Source: an uncultured Bacteroidales bacterium (lineage in GTDB: Bacteria > Bacteroidota > Bacteroidia > Bacteroidales > Paludibacteraceae). From it: 13,652 nt of DNA. A program made the translations under genes and the position numbers. Below are positions 7,574 to 13,494 of this stretch, one piece after another. Location: positions 1 to 13,652 of the forward strand of contig CALEPS010000191.1 in assembly GCA_937910305.1 (NCBI GenBank), read 5' to 3'. Under the pieces are notes generated by a model. It saw only the letters and a program-made list of their open reading frames with translations, did no database searches and had not been told where the DNA came from. Positions within the stretch are counted from its first letter, which is position 1. Each line of letters begins with the position of its first letter.

Positions 7574-8593
7574 TTTGTTAAAATTACTTTTCACTTCATC
7601 TATCTCATTTATCAACTGTTCCTCTGTCGGCAAGTAGAGCTGATACTCACTTGCAAGAATTGTGGTATTGCTTTCTGGCAATGTAGTCCGCACCAATGTG
7701 TCATTTTTTCTTGAACACAGAAGTATGCCTATTGTCGGATTCTCCTCGGGAAGTTTTTCGTTTCGGTCATAGTAATTGACATACATCTGCAATTGACCTA
7801 AATCCTGATGAGTCAGTTCTCCCGTTTTCAGTTCTACTATCACAAAGCACCGCAATAACCGGTTATAAAACACCAAGTCCGCAAAAAACTCATCATCTTC
7901 AAGCATAATACGCTTTTGACGTGCTACAAACGAAAAGCCTCTTCCAAACTCAAGCATAAAATCCGCGATATGCGTGATAATTGCCTGTTCCAAATCTTTC
8001 TCATAATACGCAGCCTCACGTTTCAGTCCCAAGAACTCCAACACTGTCGGTTGCTTTATTATCTCCATAGGCGACTCGGGAATTCTCTCTTTTCGAGCCA
8101 CAGCAAGCACCGCCTCTTTATCATTGCTCATCAGCAGACGCTCGTACAGCATCGAGTCAATCTGCCGTTGCAGTTCGCGTCCCGTCCAGGCATTGTTTAC
8201 AGCCTCTAATTCGTAATACTCGCGTTTGTCGTGATCGGGTATCTGAATAAGCGAACGGTATTGACTCCAGTTTAATTGGGAACGCAGTGTGTTCACAATT
8301 GGATATTCACGATAAAATTGACGGCAGAACTTTAGCTGACGCTCTCCGAAACCGCTACCATATTCGGGTTCGATCTCTTTTGCCAAGTTACGAATAAGAT
8401 ATGTGCCATAATCAGCACGAGCCTTACCTTGCTGTTCCTCCTCAAGGATTCGCTTTCCCAGATTCCAATACATCTGCACCCGACAAAAATCCACACTCCG
8501 CACCGCATTAGCACGAGCAGTGGTGATAATCTGCCGGACGTCAGCAACAAACTGCTGTGGCAAAGGCATTATGCTATTTTGTTGATTACTCAT
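7565..8593 (-). CDS. DUF1016 (YhcG-type) PD-(D/E)XK nuclease-like protein 3
   Basis: This 342-residue protein is the most canonical of the three DUF1016 copies. The N-terminal domain (about 10-165) holds YWNLGKRILEEEQ, GFGERQLKFCRQFY and the conserved LRSQLNWSQYRSLI. The PD-(D/E)XK domain (about 200-325) has D239 in FADLVFY, E254 and K256 in IVELK, Q267 in LGQLQMYVNYYDR, and ENPTIGILLC. The other two copies have longer linkers after the FY motif; this one has none, which suggests the linkers were added there. It ends FNKDK, much like gene 1 (MNNDK), because both ends lie in the 88-bp repeat. Its start is 25 bases after the end of the broken rhuM-like gene, with leader TTAAGATACAAAAGATATG, one base shorter than the leader of gene 1. 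It is probably transcribed from the promoter near 9090. Confidence 0.93.
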   Translation of the reverse strand: MSNQQNSIMPLPQQFVADVRQIITTARANAVRSVDFCRVQMYWNLGKRILEEEQQGKARADYGTYLIRNLAKEIEPEYGSGFGERQLKFCRQFYREYPIVNTLRSQLNWSQYRSLIQIPDHDKREYYELEAVNNAWTGRELQRQIDSMLYERLLMSNDKEAVLAVARKERIPESPMEIIKQPTVLEFLGLKREAAYYEKDLEQAIITHIADFMLEFGRGFSFVARQKRIMLEDDEFFADLVFYNRLLRCFVIVELKTGELTHQDLGQLQMYVNYYDRNEKLPEENPTIGILLCSRKNDTLVRTTLPESNTTILASEYQLYLPTEEQLINEIDEVKSNFNKDK

Positions 8594-8611
8594 ATCTTTT
8601 GTATCTTAATT
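8591..8611 (-). repeat. Shared leader repeat D before DUF1016 gene 3
   Basis: AATTAAGATACAAAAGATATG at the start of DUF1016 gene 3 differs from the leader at copies A, B and C by the loss of one C next to the start codon and by bases upstream. As at copies A and B, it follows a gene ending in GAYAAATAA at a spacing of about 25 bases. Confidence 0.75.
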
Positions 8612-8618
8612 ATCGTTG

Positions 8619-9025
8619 TTATTTATCGCTATTCTCCAATAATTGTTTTACTTCTTTATCGAAATCTGATTCTATTAGTTGCGTCTTATTGAATATCACT
8701 GGCGAAAACGGGTTGCCTGCACGGAGTTTACACGATAACCGACAGAAATAATAGCATCGAGGTTGTAAAAAGTCGTTTCTTCGGTAACTTCCCCGCGGAA
8801 GCCTCGATTTACGACTATTTCCATTTTGGAAACTGTCGTGCTTTCCTGTAATTCTCCTGACTCAAAGATATTCTTCAAGTGCTTACTTATCGCCGGAACT
8901 TGCACCCCAAACAACTCAGCCATGGCTTTCTGCGTCATCCAGAGAGTTTCCTCCCGGACGACTACTTGCACCTTCTCCGAATGCTCGGGAGTGTTGTACA
9001 ATATGAATGCTATATTTTTCGGCAT
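8619..9025 (-). pseudogene. rhuM: RhuM-family gene broken by an internal deletion
   Basis: The first 109 codons match the N-terminal half of the RhuM family: a winged-helix-like DNA-binding region (LWMTQKAMAELFGVQVPAISKHL) followed by the signature FYNLDAIISVGYRVNS and ATRFRQ. The family normally continues with WAT and about 200 more residues, but here TGA (8696-8698) follows the Q codon. Beginning at GTG 8699, in a different frame, is a 26-codon tail (VIFNKTQLIESDFDKEVKQL...DK) ending at TAA 8619. The junction sits where the family's Trp codon (TGG) should begin, which suggests a deletion that removed the middle of the gene and changed frame. I could not firmly match the tail to RhuM. RhuM genes are known from Salmonella SPI-3 and often sit beside type I restriction genes; the function is unknown. 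The N-terminal piece might still be made as a 109-aa DNA-binding protein. Confidence 0.8.
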
Positions 9026-9087
9026 CGTATATCTTTATTTATTCGCTCATGCGTACGCGGGATTGAGCGCCGCACGATAAAGCGGCG

Positions 9088-9095
9088 TAAAGTTA
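9088..9095 (-). promoter_or_regulatory. Promoter -7 box of the rhuM/DUF1016 operon
   Basis: On the minus strand TAACTTTA fits the Bacteroidetes -7 consensus TAnnTTTG except for the last base. It is preceded by an A8 tract and GCAG, exactly as at the hipB promoter (AAAAAAAAGCAGTACCTTTG). Transcription would begin near 9081, giving a leader of about 56 bases. The -33 element is weak (CTTT near 9116-9119). The surrounding gap from 9026 to 9213 holds nothing else I can support. Confidence 0.6.
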
Positions 9096-9212
9096 CTGCT
9101 TTTTTTTCAAATGTGAAAGAAATTTGCCAAAAAAGTGTTGAAAAAAGTACTTTTTGCTACTTTTAAGTGACAAAGTGTTAATTATTCAGAAAAATAGGTC
9201 ATTTTTTATGCA

Positions 9213-9239
9213 CAAAAAAAAAGGAAGCATTACGCTTCC
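9213..9239 (-). terminator. Rho-independent terminator overlapping the end of the 125-aa gene
   Basis: On the minus strand GGAAGC (9239-9234) pairs with GCTTCC (9228-9223) round a five-base loop and is followed by nine T residues (9222-9214). The TAA stop of the upstream gene lies in the loop, so the last two codons form the 5' arm. It separates the DUF3987 / 125-aa unit from the rhuM/DUF1016 operon. Confidence 0.9.
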
Positions 9240-9607
9240 CCAATTAGTACTGCCCGGACGAAGTTAGGAAACTGCTTACAGGGTTTGGGCGAAGAGAGTT
9301 GCGCTCGCCAGCGGTAGTAAAGTTCCATATACCGGGGATGGTTGCGGTCGTGGATGATCAGCTGAGCCGCCTTGCAGGCTTCGCGCCATTTGGCCCGCTG
9401 GGCTTGTTCGTTAGGCGTAAGCGGGTGTTTCTTTAGATCTCGCCTATCCATGAGATACATCTCGTTAGGTCCTGTAGCGACCACTTCGCCCGTAAGGGGG
9501 TCATGGATATGTTTCTGACGCGTGACGGAGAGGCGTCGCGAGGATTTTTTCTTGCTTAATGCGCCGGTAATAGCCTTGATTCCGGCAGATGATTTGATAT
9601 GTGCCAT
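9230..9607 (-). CDS. Basic 125-aa protein of unknown function
   Basis: I do not recognise a named family. The 125-residue protein is strongly basic at its N-terminus (SKKKSSRRLSVTRQKHIHD), then has DPLTGEVVATGPNEMYLMDRRDL, PLTPNEQAQRAKW, and a Trp/Tyr/Arg-rich segment (PRYMELYYRWRAQL). There is no signal peptide or membrane segment, so it should be cytoplasmic; the basic character suggests nucleic-acid or nucleoprotein contact, but that is inference. The start ATG at 9607 gives the sequence MAHIKSSAGIKAITGALSKK. It lies 259 bases downstream of the DUF3987 gene with a candidate promoter and structured leader between, and ends in its own terminator. Small proteins of this kind next to DUF3987 genes are familiar in Bacteroidales, though I cannot confirm this one by search. 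Confidence 0.85.
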   Translation of the reverse strand: MAHIKSSAGIKAITGALSKKKSSRRLSVTRQKHIHDPLTGEVVATGPNEMYLMDRRDLKKHPLTPNEQAQRAKWREACKAAQLIIHDRNHPRYMELYYRWRAQLSSPKPCKQFPNFVRAVLIGEA

Positions 9608-9682
9608 ATTTGCTGGCTATGGGAAGAGAGTTGAAAGCCTCGTACATTACCCGGAAACCTCTAAGCCAGTTGAGAGGGAATG

Positions 9683-9700
9683 AGCAGGGATTACCCTGCT
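9683..9700. repeat. Perfect 7-bp hairpin in the leader
   Basis: AGCAGGG-ATTA-CCCTGCT is a perfect inverted repeat with a four-base loop, about 76 bases before the 125-aa gene. No T-tract follows on the minus strand, so it is unlikely to be an intrinsic terminator; it could be an RNA structure or a protein site. Confidence 0.8.
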
Positions 9701-9704
9701 GAAT

Positions 9705-9737
9705 GAATAACTAATGAATAACTAATGATTAACTAAT
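9705..9737. repeat. Three 11-bp tandem repeats
   Basis: The units GAATAACTAAT, GAATAACTAAT and GATTAACTAAT follow without gaps. The first two are identical and the third has one change. An 11-bp period is close to one helical turn, so bound proteins would line up on one face. They lie between the candidate promoter and the 125-aa gene. Confidence 0.88.
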
Positions 9738-9866
9738 CTATAACGTTCGCATCGGCAAATGGATCGCAAGAGCTAAACCATTTCGCTAATTGACTAAGAA
9801 AAATTTGCATGGCAAAGTTGGCAAACTTGACAAACTTACAGCACTTTGCCAACTTGGTCAAGTTTG

Positions 9867-11168
9867 TCATGCGATTTTTTTATACACTCCATATCTAATT
9901 TTCTGTACTAAACCTGATTGCTGCCACTCATCGTTCCAACGCGCTGCTGTTCGAGGAGAGATTCCTTGCGATTGAGCTTCGGCGACAAGGGTTTTGGATT
10001 CGAACTCATCGGGCAACAGACTCAGCAGAATCTGCTTCTGGTCCAGAGGTTTGACTTGCGGCTGTTCGACTTTCTCTGTTCCTTTGATGAGTTGGTAGGC
10101 TTGCGCCATATGAAGGAGCAATTTGTTTCCTATCAACTCTGCCGTCTGATAATCCAAGTCGGAGCAGAGGAGGGGCTCGGAACTAAAGTCCCGAGAACTA
10201 GACGAAGAGGAACCGGAATACCATTCCGGGCTAATAGACGAAGAGGGAGAAACGGACATACCTCTTAATGCCGTCAGGATCATCGCGATACGCTCGATTT
10301 GGATCGCCATACGGAGGATGACGGAGTGGAAATCTTCGCCGAGAAGCCGGATGAGCATCGGATAAGCCGTCTTGAGATGCAGACCAAGCCGGTCACTTTG
10401 TTCTTTGGTAAGCCGGAACTCACGAGGTTTGGCGGCGAAGAGCGATTGGTAGAGATAGTAGAGTTGCTCCGAACAGGATTTGATCAGCTCTTGTGCGTTC
10501 TCCACCGGCCGTACATATTGCTCGGAGAAGGGTTGCACATCATTGACGATAAGCGTGAGCAGACGCGAGAAATAACCGTTTTCGACAGACGGCACGAGTG
10601 CGCGATACTGGCTGAAGGTTCCGGTAAGAACCATCGACAGTTGCGGATTCTCTATCACCGACGCTTCGCGGCAGCGGGCACGCGAGATAGGTTCATGCTC
10701 CGCGGCTTTGCGAAGGGCGGTGTTGTAATTCGCCGTGGAGGACCGCCAGATATCGGTAATAACCGAACCTTCCGACTCATGGATATAGCCGCGGCCGTGC
10801 TGACGCGCCAGGGTTTGATAGAAAGCCGGATAAGTAGCATCACCCGGGATGATAAGCGGCGTCTTCTCGTGGATAGGTTTGACAAACTCCAGCGCCAGGT
10901 TCGCGATACCTTTTCCGCAGGCAGCCGAACCGACGATAAAGAGTTGGAGATTAGGATAATAGCGCTTGGCAGCGATACCATAGCGGCAATAGAGATTAGG
11001 CATCACGGCGCCGCAGGCCGTGAGCGAAGCGAGTAAGAGCATGTCTTTCTCCGCCGGCGAAGAAGCCAGCGAGAGAACAGATTGCATAAACGGCGGCAGG
11101 TTAGTTACATCCATGTTCTCCACGATGCGGAGGTTAGCCTGCTCCTCCTGATTCAGGTTTTCAATCAT
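9867..11168 (-). CDS. DUF3987 family ATPase/primase-helicase-like protein
   Basis: This 433-residue protein matches the DUF3987 family: FMQSVLSLASSPAEKDMLLLASLTACGAVMPNLYCRY at about 27-63, then a P-loop-like GSAACGKG at 80-87, IIPGDATYPAFYQTLA at about 106-121, an acidic ESEGSVI at 131-137, ALRKAAEHEPIS at 151-162, MVLTGTFSQY at 179-188 and NGYFSRLL at 197-204. A helical region follows, and at about 400-431 a small winged-helix-like end (ISPRTAARWNDEWQQSGLVQKIRYGVYKK). Family members are found on mobile elements and near Bacteroidales variable loci, with replication-type roles proposed but not settled. An N-terminal VirE-like primase part is absent. A Ser-rich insert at about 305-330 is built from palindromic repeat units. 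A good promoter lies about 130 bases upstream. Confidence 0.88.
   Translation of the reverse strand: MIENLNQEEQANLRIVENMDVTNLPPFMQSVLSLASSPAEKDMLLLASLTACGAVMPNLYCRYGIAAKRYYPNLQLFIVGSAACGKGIANLALEFVKPIHEKTPLIIPGDATYPAFYQTLARQHGRGYIHESEGSVITDIWRSSTANYNTALRKAAEHEPISRARCREASVIENPQLSMVLTGTFSQYRALVPSVENGYFSRLLTLIVNDVQPFSEQYVRPVENAQELIKSCSEQLYYLYQSLFAAKPREFRLTKEQSDRLGLHLKTAYPMLIRLLGEDFHSVILRMAIQIERIAMILTALRGMSVSPSSSISPEWYSGSSSSSSRDFSSEPLLCSDLDYQTAELIGNKLLLHMAQAYQLIKGTEKVEQPQVKPLDQKQILLSLLPDEFESKTLVAEAQSQGISPRTAARWNDEWQQSGLVQKIRYGVYKKIA
10176..10246 (-). repeat. Palindrome-bearing 36-nt units in the Ser-rich linker of the DUF3987 gene
   Basis: The 12-mer CCTCTTCGTCTA (minus strand) occurs at 10235-10246 and 10199-10210, 36 bases (12 codons) apart. 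Each is followed by a palindrome: CCGGAAT-GGT-ATTCCGG, perfect, at 10213-10229; and an imperfect 20-bp one at 10176-10195 with arms CTCGG / CCGAG. The units encode the SISPEWYSGSSSSSSRDFSSE segment. Confidence 0.82.
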
Positions 11169-11298
11169 AGTGTTTAGTGAATTAGAGGGTTGATAATAAG
11201 TAAAAGTTAATTAATAGTAAGTAAAAAAAATGGTTAACAATAAAACAATCGGACAATTTCTTGCCCGTTTGAATCAGTTTAGGTAGTAAAATTTTATG

Positions 11299-11330
11299 CA
11301 AATATAATCGAAAAACCACTTTTGTCCAAA
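11299..11330 (-). promoter_or_regulatory. Promoter of the DUF3987 gene
   Basis: The minus strand shows TTTG at 11330-11327, a 20-base spacer, and TATATTTG at 11306-11299, a full match to the Bacteroidetes -33 / -7 pattern. The predicted start of transcription near 11292 leaves a leader of about 124 AT-rich bases. The rest of the gap between this gene and hipA (11169-11440) is AT-rich and shows only the 7-bp repeats next to hipA. Confidence 0.8.
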
Positions 11331-11412
11331 TGGTTCTTAATAATAGGAAATCGATTTTTGAATTTTATCGAATAAAAAATGTTACATTATAGAAAGAATC
11401 TTAAAAATCGTA

Positions 11413-11447
11413 TATGGTGTATGGTGTATAGTGTTAGGGGTTAGGGA
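11413..11447. repeat. Degenerate 7-bp tandem repeats at the hipA stop codon
   Basis: Five consecutive heptamers read TATGGTG, TATGGTG, TATAGTG, TTAGGGG, TTAGGGA on the plus strand. The last overlaps the end of hipA (TAA at 11441-11443). No terminator hairpin is visible after hipA. Confidence 0.75.
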
Positions 11448-12676
11448 ATCAGGAAACGTGTCATTTCCTGATTAGAGATGCCGCATTGACCGGCGACTTG
11501 GCGGGCATGGGTCATTGCTCCGCGCACCTCGCCAATAATCCGCTCTGCCTGACCTTCGTCCAACAAATAATCAGATGCCGCAGATGATAACACCTCTAAT
11601 GAAGAATCGTTACTATCGCGTGATACAAGCAGACTTTGCGTGTTAAAACCGGACGGATTAAGATCGTAGGCAGGAGACCATACCCACCCTCTTTCCGTTA
11701 GCAAAAAGCCGTGATTACGGAAATGGTCATCATGGTTATGAATACATATAGAGAAAGCCACACGTCTATATAACTGCTCCAGCGCTCCCCGGGGATCCAC
11801 AAAGCCGGCATTCCCGACAATCACATCCACTATATCCAAATAACCATTCCCGGTTGCAGCATCCGCCCCGTCTTGCAATCCGCAAAGCGTCATCGCAGAC
11901 GCGAAATGAATGCGCTGCTCACCATCCCTATCGAAACGCCTGGATAACAGGGTATGGTACTTCTGGCCCGGTAGTGTCAATAACCGCATCTCCGGCACTT
12001 CGATACCCGCTCTACGCGCCATTTGATGCGCCCAGAATTCCCATAACGCCACATCATAATCATCATTAACAGAAGGTATCTTAGCTATCCATAATGAACC
12101 ATCCGTATCTCTTACATTCGCTTTGGGTCGCGCTCCACCCAAAGAAGAGCCCTGCCTATATAAATTCAGCAACCATTCTTCATTTATTGCGCCTCCTTGT
12201 TCATCCTGTCGCTCGTACATCTGCGCCATGTTTACGAACTCACGCAGAAAAGCCAAAGGAGGCACCGGCGAATCGGCAAACTGCGTTCCTAATAATTGCT
12301 CTCCCTCGCGCAGAAGCAAAGCTCCCATACGTGTTGTATCGTCTATCTGCGTCAGATAATCGATGTCCGTCAGATGCCGCACGGGGCGTCCCTCGCGCTC
12401 CGCCATCAGGCGCTCGCGCTTGTCTATCAGTCTCCTACCCCATCTATCCGGCATCGCATCCTGTAGAAAACCAAACAAACGCCCCGATCCATACTGCGGA
12501 CCCGCTGCATTCTGCAAATCTCCGCTTAATTGAATATTTCGGTTATCGTGGAGCCATTGCGCATTGTATTCCCATTGATATGCTGCATTCCCGCGTATCA
12601 TATCATACCCGAGCGTTCCTACAGGCTTTACCTGCGGGAACCCTCTTGCGTCCATATCTATTTGAATGTATTTCAT
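11441..12676 (-). CDS. hipA: HipA-type serine/threonine kinase toxin
   Basis: This 411-residue protein is a full-length HipA-like kinase, close to the family's usual 410-440. The N-terminal subdomain (about 15-130) has the typical GTLGYDM, GRLFGFLQDAMPDRWGRRL and YL...DDTTRMGALL. The kinase part shows the Ser-containing loop GSSLGGARPKA (176-186), the probable ATP-contact lysine in WIAKI (K199), the catalytic-loop motif NHDDHFRNHGF (314-324, catalytic Asp 316 or 317) and the metal-binding SPAYDLNP (334-341, D338). Known HipA toxins phosphorylate translation factors such as glutamyl-tRNA synthetase and cause growth arrest; the target here is unknown. All key residues are present, so it should be active. 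Its ATG overlaps the hipB stop codon (ATGA, 12673-12676), which indicates translational coupling to the antitoxin. Confidence 0.94.
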   Translation of the reverse strand: MKYIQIDMDARGFPQVKPVGTLGYDMIRGNAAYQWEYNAQWLHDNRNIQLSGDLQNAAGPQYGSGRLFGFLQDAMPDRWGRRLIDKRERLMAEREGRPVRHLTDIDYLTQIDDTTRMGALLLREGEQLLGTQFADSPVPPLAFLREFVNMAQMYERQDEQGGAINEEWLLNLYRQGSSLGGARPKANVRDTDGSLWIAKIPSVNDDYDVALWEFWAHQMARRAGIEVPEMRLLTLPGQKYHTLLSRRFDRDGEQRIHFASAMTLCGLQDGADAATGNGYLDIVDVIVGNAGFVDPRGALEQLYRRVAFSICIHNHDDHFRNHGFLLTERGWVWSPAYDLNPSGFNTQSLLVSRDSNDSSLEVLSSAASDYLLDEGQAERIIGEVRGAMTHARQVAGQCGISNQEMTRFLIP

Positions 12677-12990
12677 TTCTTAGATGCTCTTTGGCGGTGT
12701 TTTAGATCCAGATCCTGCAGCGTACGCCCCATCTCGTCGTCTTTGGCAAGAAATAGAATACTCTCATCCAATCCCAGCGCAAACAAGATGCGCAGGTAGA
12801 TACCGATAGCTACTGTTGGAGTTCCTCTCTCCACGCGCATCACCGTCAATTCGCTGCAACTCGCCCGTTCGGCTATCTGCGCTATACTCAAATCCCTGCG
12901 CAACCGCGCCAGACGAATCTGTTCGCCTACTATATGCAGGTTCTGCTCTGCTCTGCGTGGCAGTTTATTTGCCATCGTACTCTTAGACAT
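12673..12990 (-). CDS. hipB: HipB-like HTH antitoxin
   Basis: This 105-residue protein has an Xre/HipB helix-turn-helix at about 20-75: EQIRLARLRRDLSIAQIAERASCSELTVMRVERG, followed by PTVAIGIYLRILFALGLDESILFLAKDDE. It should bind DNA as a dimer, hold HipA inactive and repress its own promoter. The basic C-terminal tail (LKHRQRASKK) is typical. The chosen start at 12990 gives MSKSTMANKL; Met6 is an alternative. It precedes hipA with a 4-base overlap, and a strong promoter lies about 72 bases upstream. No obvious palindromic operator was found in the AT-rich leader. Confidence 0.93.
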   Translation of the reverse strand: MSKSTMANKLPRRAEQNLHIVGEQIRLARLRRDLSIAQIAERASCSELTVMRVERGTPTVAIGIYLRILFALGLDESILFLAKDDEMGRTLQDLDLKHRQRASKK

Positions 12991-13061
12991 ATGCGTAATC
13001 TATCTTATAATAAAACAACAACAAAACTCTACTATATTTTATGATATTTTAAATTTCGCTG

Positions 13062-13092
13062 CAAAGGTACTGCTTTTTTTTGATATATGCAA
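13062..13092 (-). promoter_or_regulatory. Promoter of hipBA
   Basis: The minus strand has TTG at 13092-13090, a 20-base spacer with an A8 tract, and the exact -7 box TACCTTTG at 13069-13062. Transcription should start near 13055, leaving a leader of about 65 bases before hipB. Confidence 0.85.
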
Positions 13093-13112
13093 GAGATTGA
13101 ATGATTTTTCTG

Positions 13113-13120
13113 TATTTTTG
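13113..13120 (+). promoter_or_regulatory. Promoter -7 box of the 24-aa gene
   Basis: TATTTTTG fits TAnnTTTG exactly, 43 bases before the ATG at 13163. The -33 element is poor (TTG at 13097-13099 is too close). It is back to back with the hipBA promoter, so the two may affect each other. Confidence 0.5.
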
Positions 13121-13162
13121 TGTCACGGCGATATTGCCGGAACAAACAAAAACAACAGAATC

Positions 13163-13237
13163 ATGAAAACAAGCGAAGAAGCAAAAGCCCTGCGGGCTAA
13201 ACAGCTAAGCGCCGTGGCTGCAGCAAAATTACCATAA
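13163..13237 (+). CDS. 24-aa small protein, unknown
   Basis: A short frame encodes MKTSEEAKALRAKQLSAVAAAKLP and then TAA. It is charged at the start and Ala-rich, with helix-forming composition and no membrane segment. Support comes from its position: a Bacteroidetes-type -7 box 43 bases upstream, an A-rich leader directly before the ATG (CAAACAAAAACAACAGAATC), and a terminator beginning within 10 bases of the stop. It is the only plus-strand gene I can support. An alternative is that the roughly 145-base transcript is a small RNA and the frame is incidental. Confidence 0.5.
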   Translation: MKTSEEAKALRAKQLSAVAAAKLP

Positions 13238-13240
13238 CAA

Positions 13241-13275
13241 AAGCGGGGCCCGCATCAGCGAGTCCCGCTCTTTTG
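13241..13275. terminator. Bidirectional rho-independent terminator
   Basis: AGCGGGG (13242-13248) pairs with TCCCGCT (13263-13269), including one G-T pair, with an inner CGC/GCG helix and an ATCA loop. T-tracts follow on both sides: CTTTTG on the plus strand, TTTTGTT on the minus. It ends the 24-aa gene and the convergent 55-aa gene. A further 6-bp inverted repeat, TGATTC-AC-GAATCA, lies at 13274-13287. Confidence 0.88.
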
Positions 13276-13294
13276 ATTCACGAATCAGGGTTCA

Positions 13295-13462
13295 TTACCA
13301 CAGACCTCCTACGCGGCGGCGCGGAGCAGGATCAACTGGAGTAGTAGTAGGGCTTCCCCCGACCATTACCATGGTAGCCGGACTAACCGGCAGTACCTCA
13401 GACAGAGGGCGTTCATACATCTTTTTCTTAGCCACAAGGGCACGATTAACTTCCTTTTTCAT
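13295..13462 (-). CDS. 55-aa basic, proline-rich small protein
   Basis: The frame from ATG 13462 encodes 55 residues. It begins MKKEVNRALVAKKKMYERPLSEV, continues with a short hydrophobic and glycine stretch (VSPATMVMVGGSP), and ends with Thr/Pro then PAPRRRVGGLW. Short proteins with a KKxYERPxxEV-like start and a Met/Gly/Ser/Pro end are common next to large secreted proteins in Bacteroidales, but I know of no function. It has no clear signal peptide. It starts 32 bases after the stop of the secreted-type protein upstream, with no promoter between, so it is probably co-transcribed with it, and ends at the shared terminator. Confidence 0.7.
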   Translation of the reverse strand: MKKEVNRALVAKKKMYERPLSEVLPVSPATMVMVGGSPTTTPVDPAPRRRVGGLW

Positions 13463-13494
13463 TTTCTTATTTTCTCATTATTTCATTTTCTCAT

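Larger units (their letters stand above)
9608..9866 (-). promoter_or_regulatory. Structured 259-base leader upstream of the 125-aa gene
   Basis: No gene is visible here. A candidate promoter has a -7 box TAAGTTTG at 9831-9838 (minus) and TTG at 9859-9861, with 20 bases between. It overlaps a set of competing inverted repeats at 9815-9866: AAGTTGGCAAA/TTTGCCAACTT (9815-9825 and 9845-9855) and CAAACTTGAC/GTCAAGTTTG (9822-9831 and 9857-9866). These begin at the DUF3987 stop codon and could instead act as a weak terminator. Downstream come three 11-bp tandem repeats (9705-9737) and a perfect 7-bp hairpin (9683-9700). The long leader suggests control of the 125-aa gene at promoter or RNA level. 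Confidence 0.6.

Noticed and set aside
8696..9025. A sequencing frameshift as the cause of the short rhuM-like frame
   Set aside because: A one-base error would leave about 200 further family residues in another frame; only a 26-codon tail follows, so most of the gene is absent.
10299..11036. A 245-codon open frame on the plus strand opposite the DUF3987 gene
   Set aside because: It has no recognisable domain, is rich in Arg as expected from the complement of a GC-richer gene, and lies wholly antisense to a confidently assigned gene.
11351..11371. AT-rich inverted repeat between the DUF3987 gene and hipA as a hipA terminator
   Set aside because: The pairing is imperfect, nearly all A-T, and no T-tract follows on the minus strand.
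12094..12705. A 203-codon plus-strand frame opposite hipA
   Set aside because: It is antisense to a full-length HipA with all motifs intact; its composition is low-quality and no promoter or leader precedes it.
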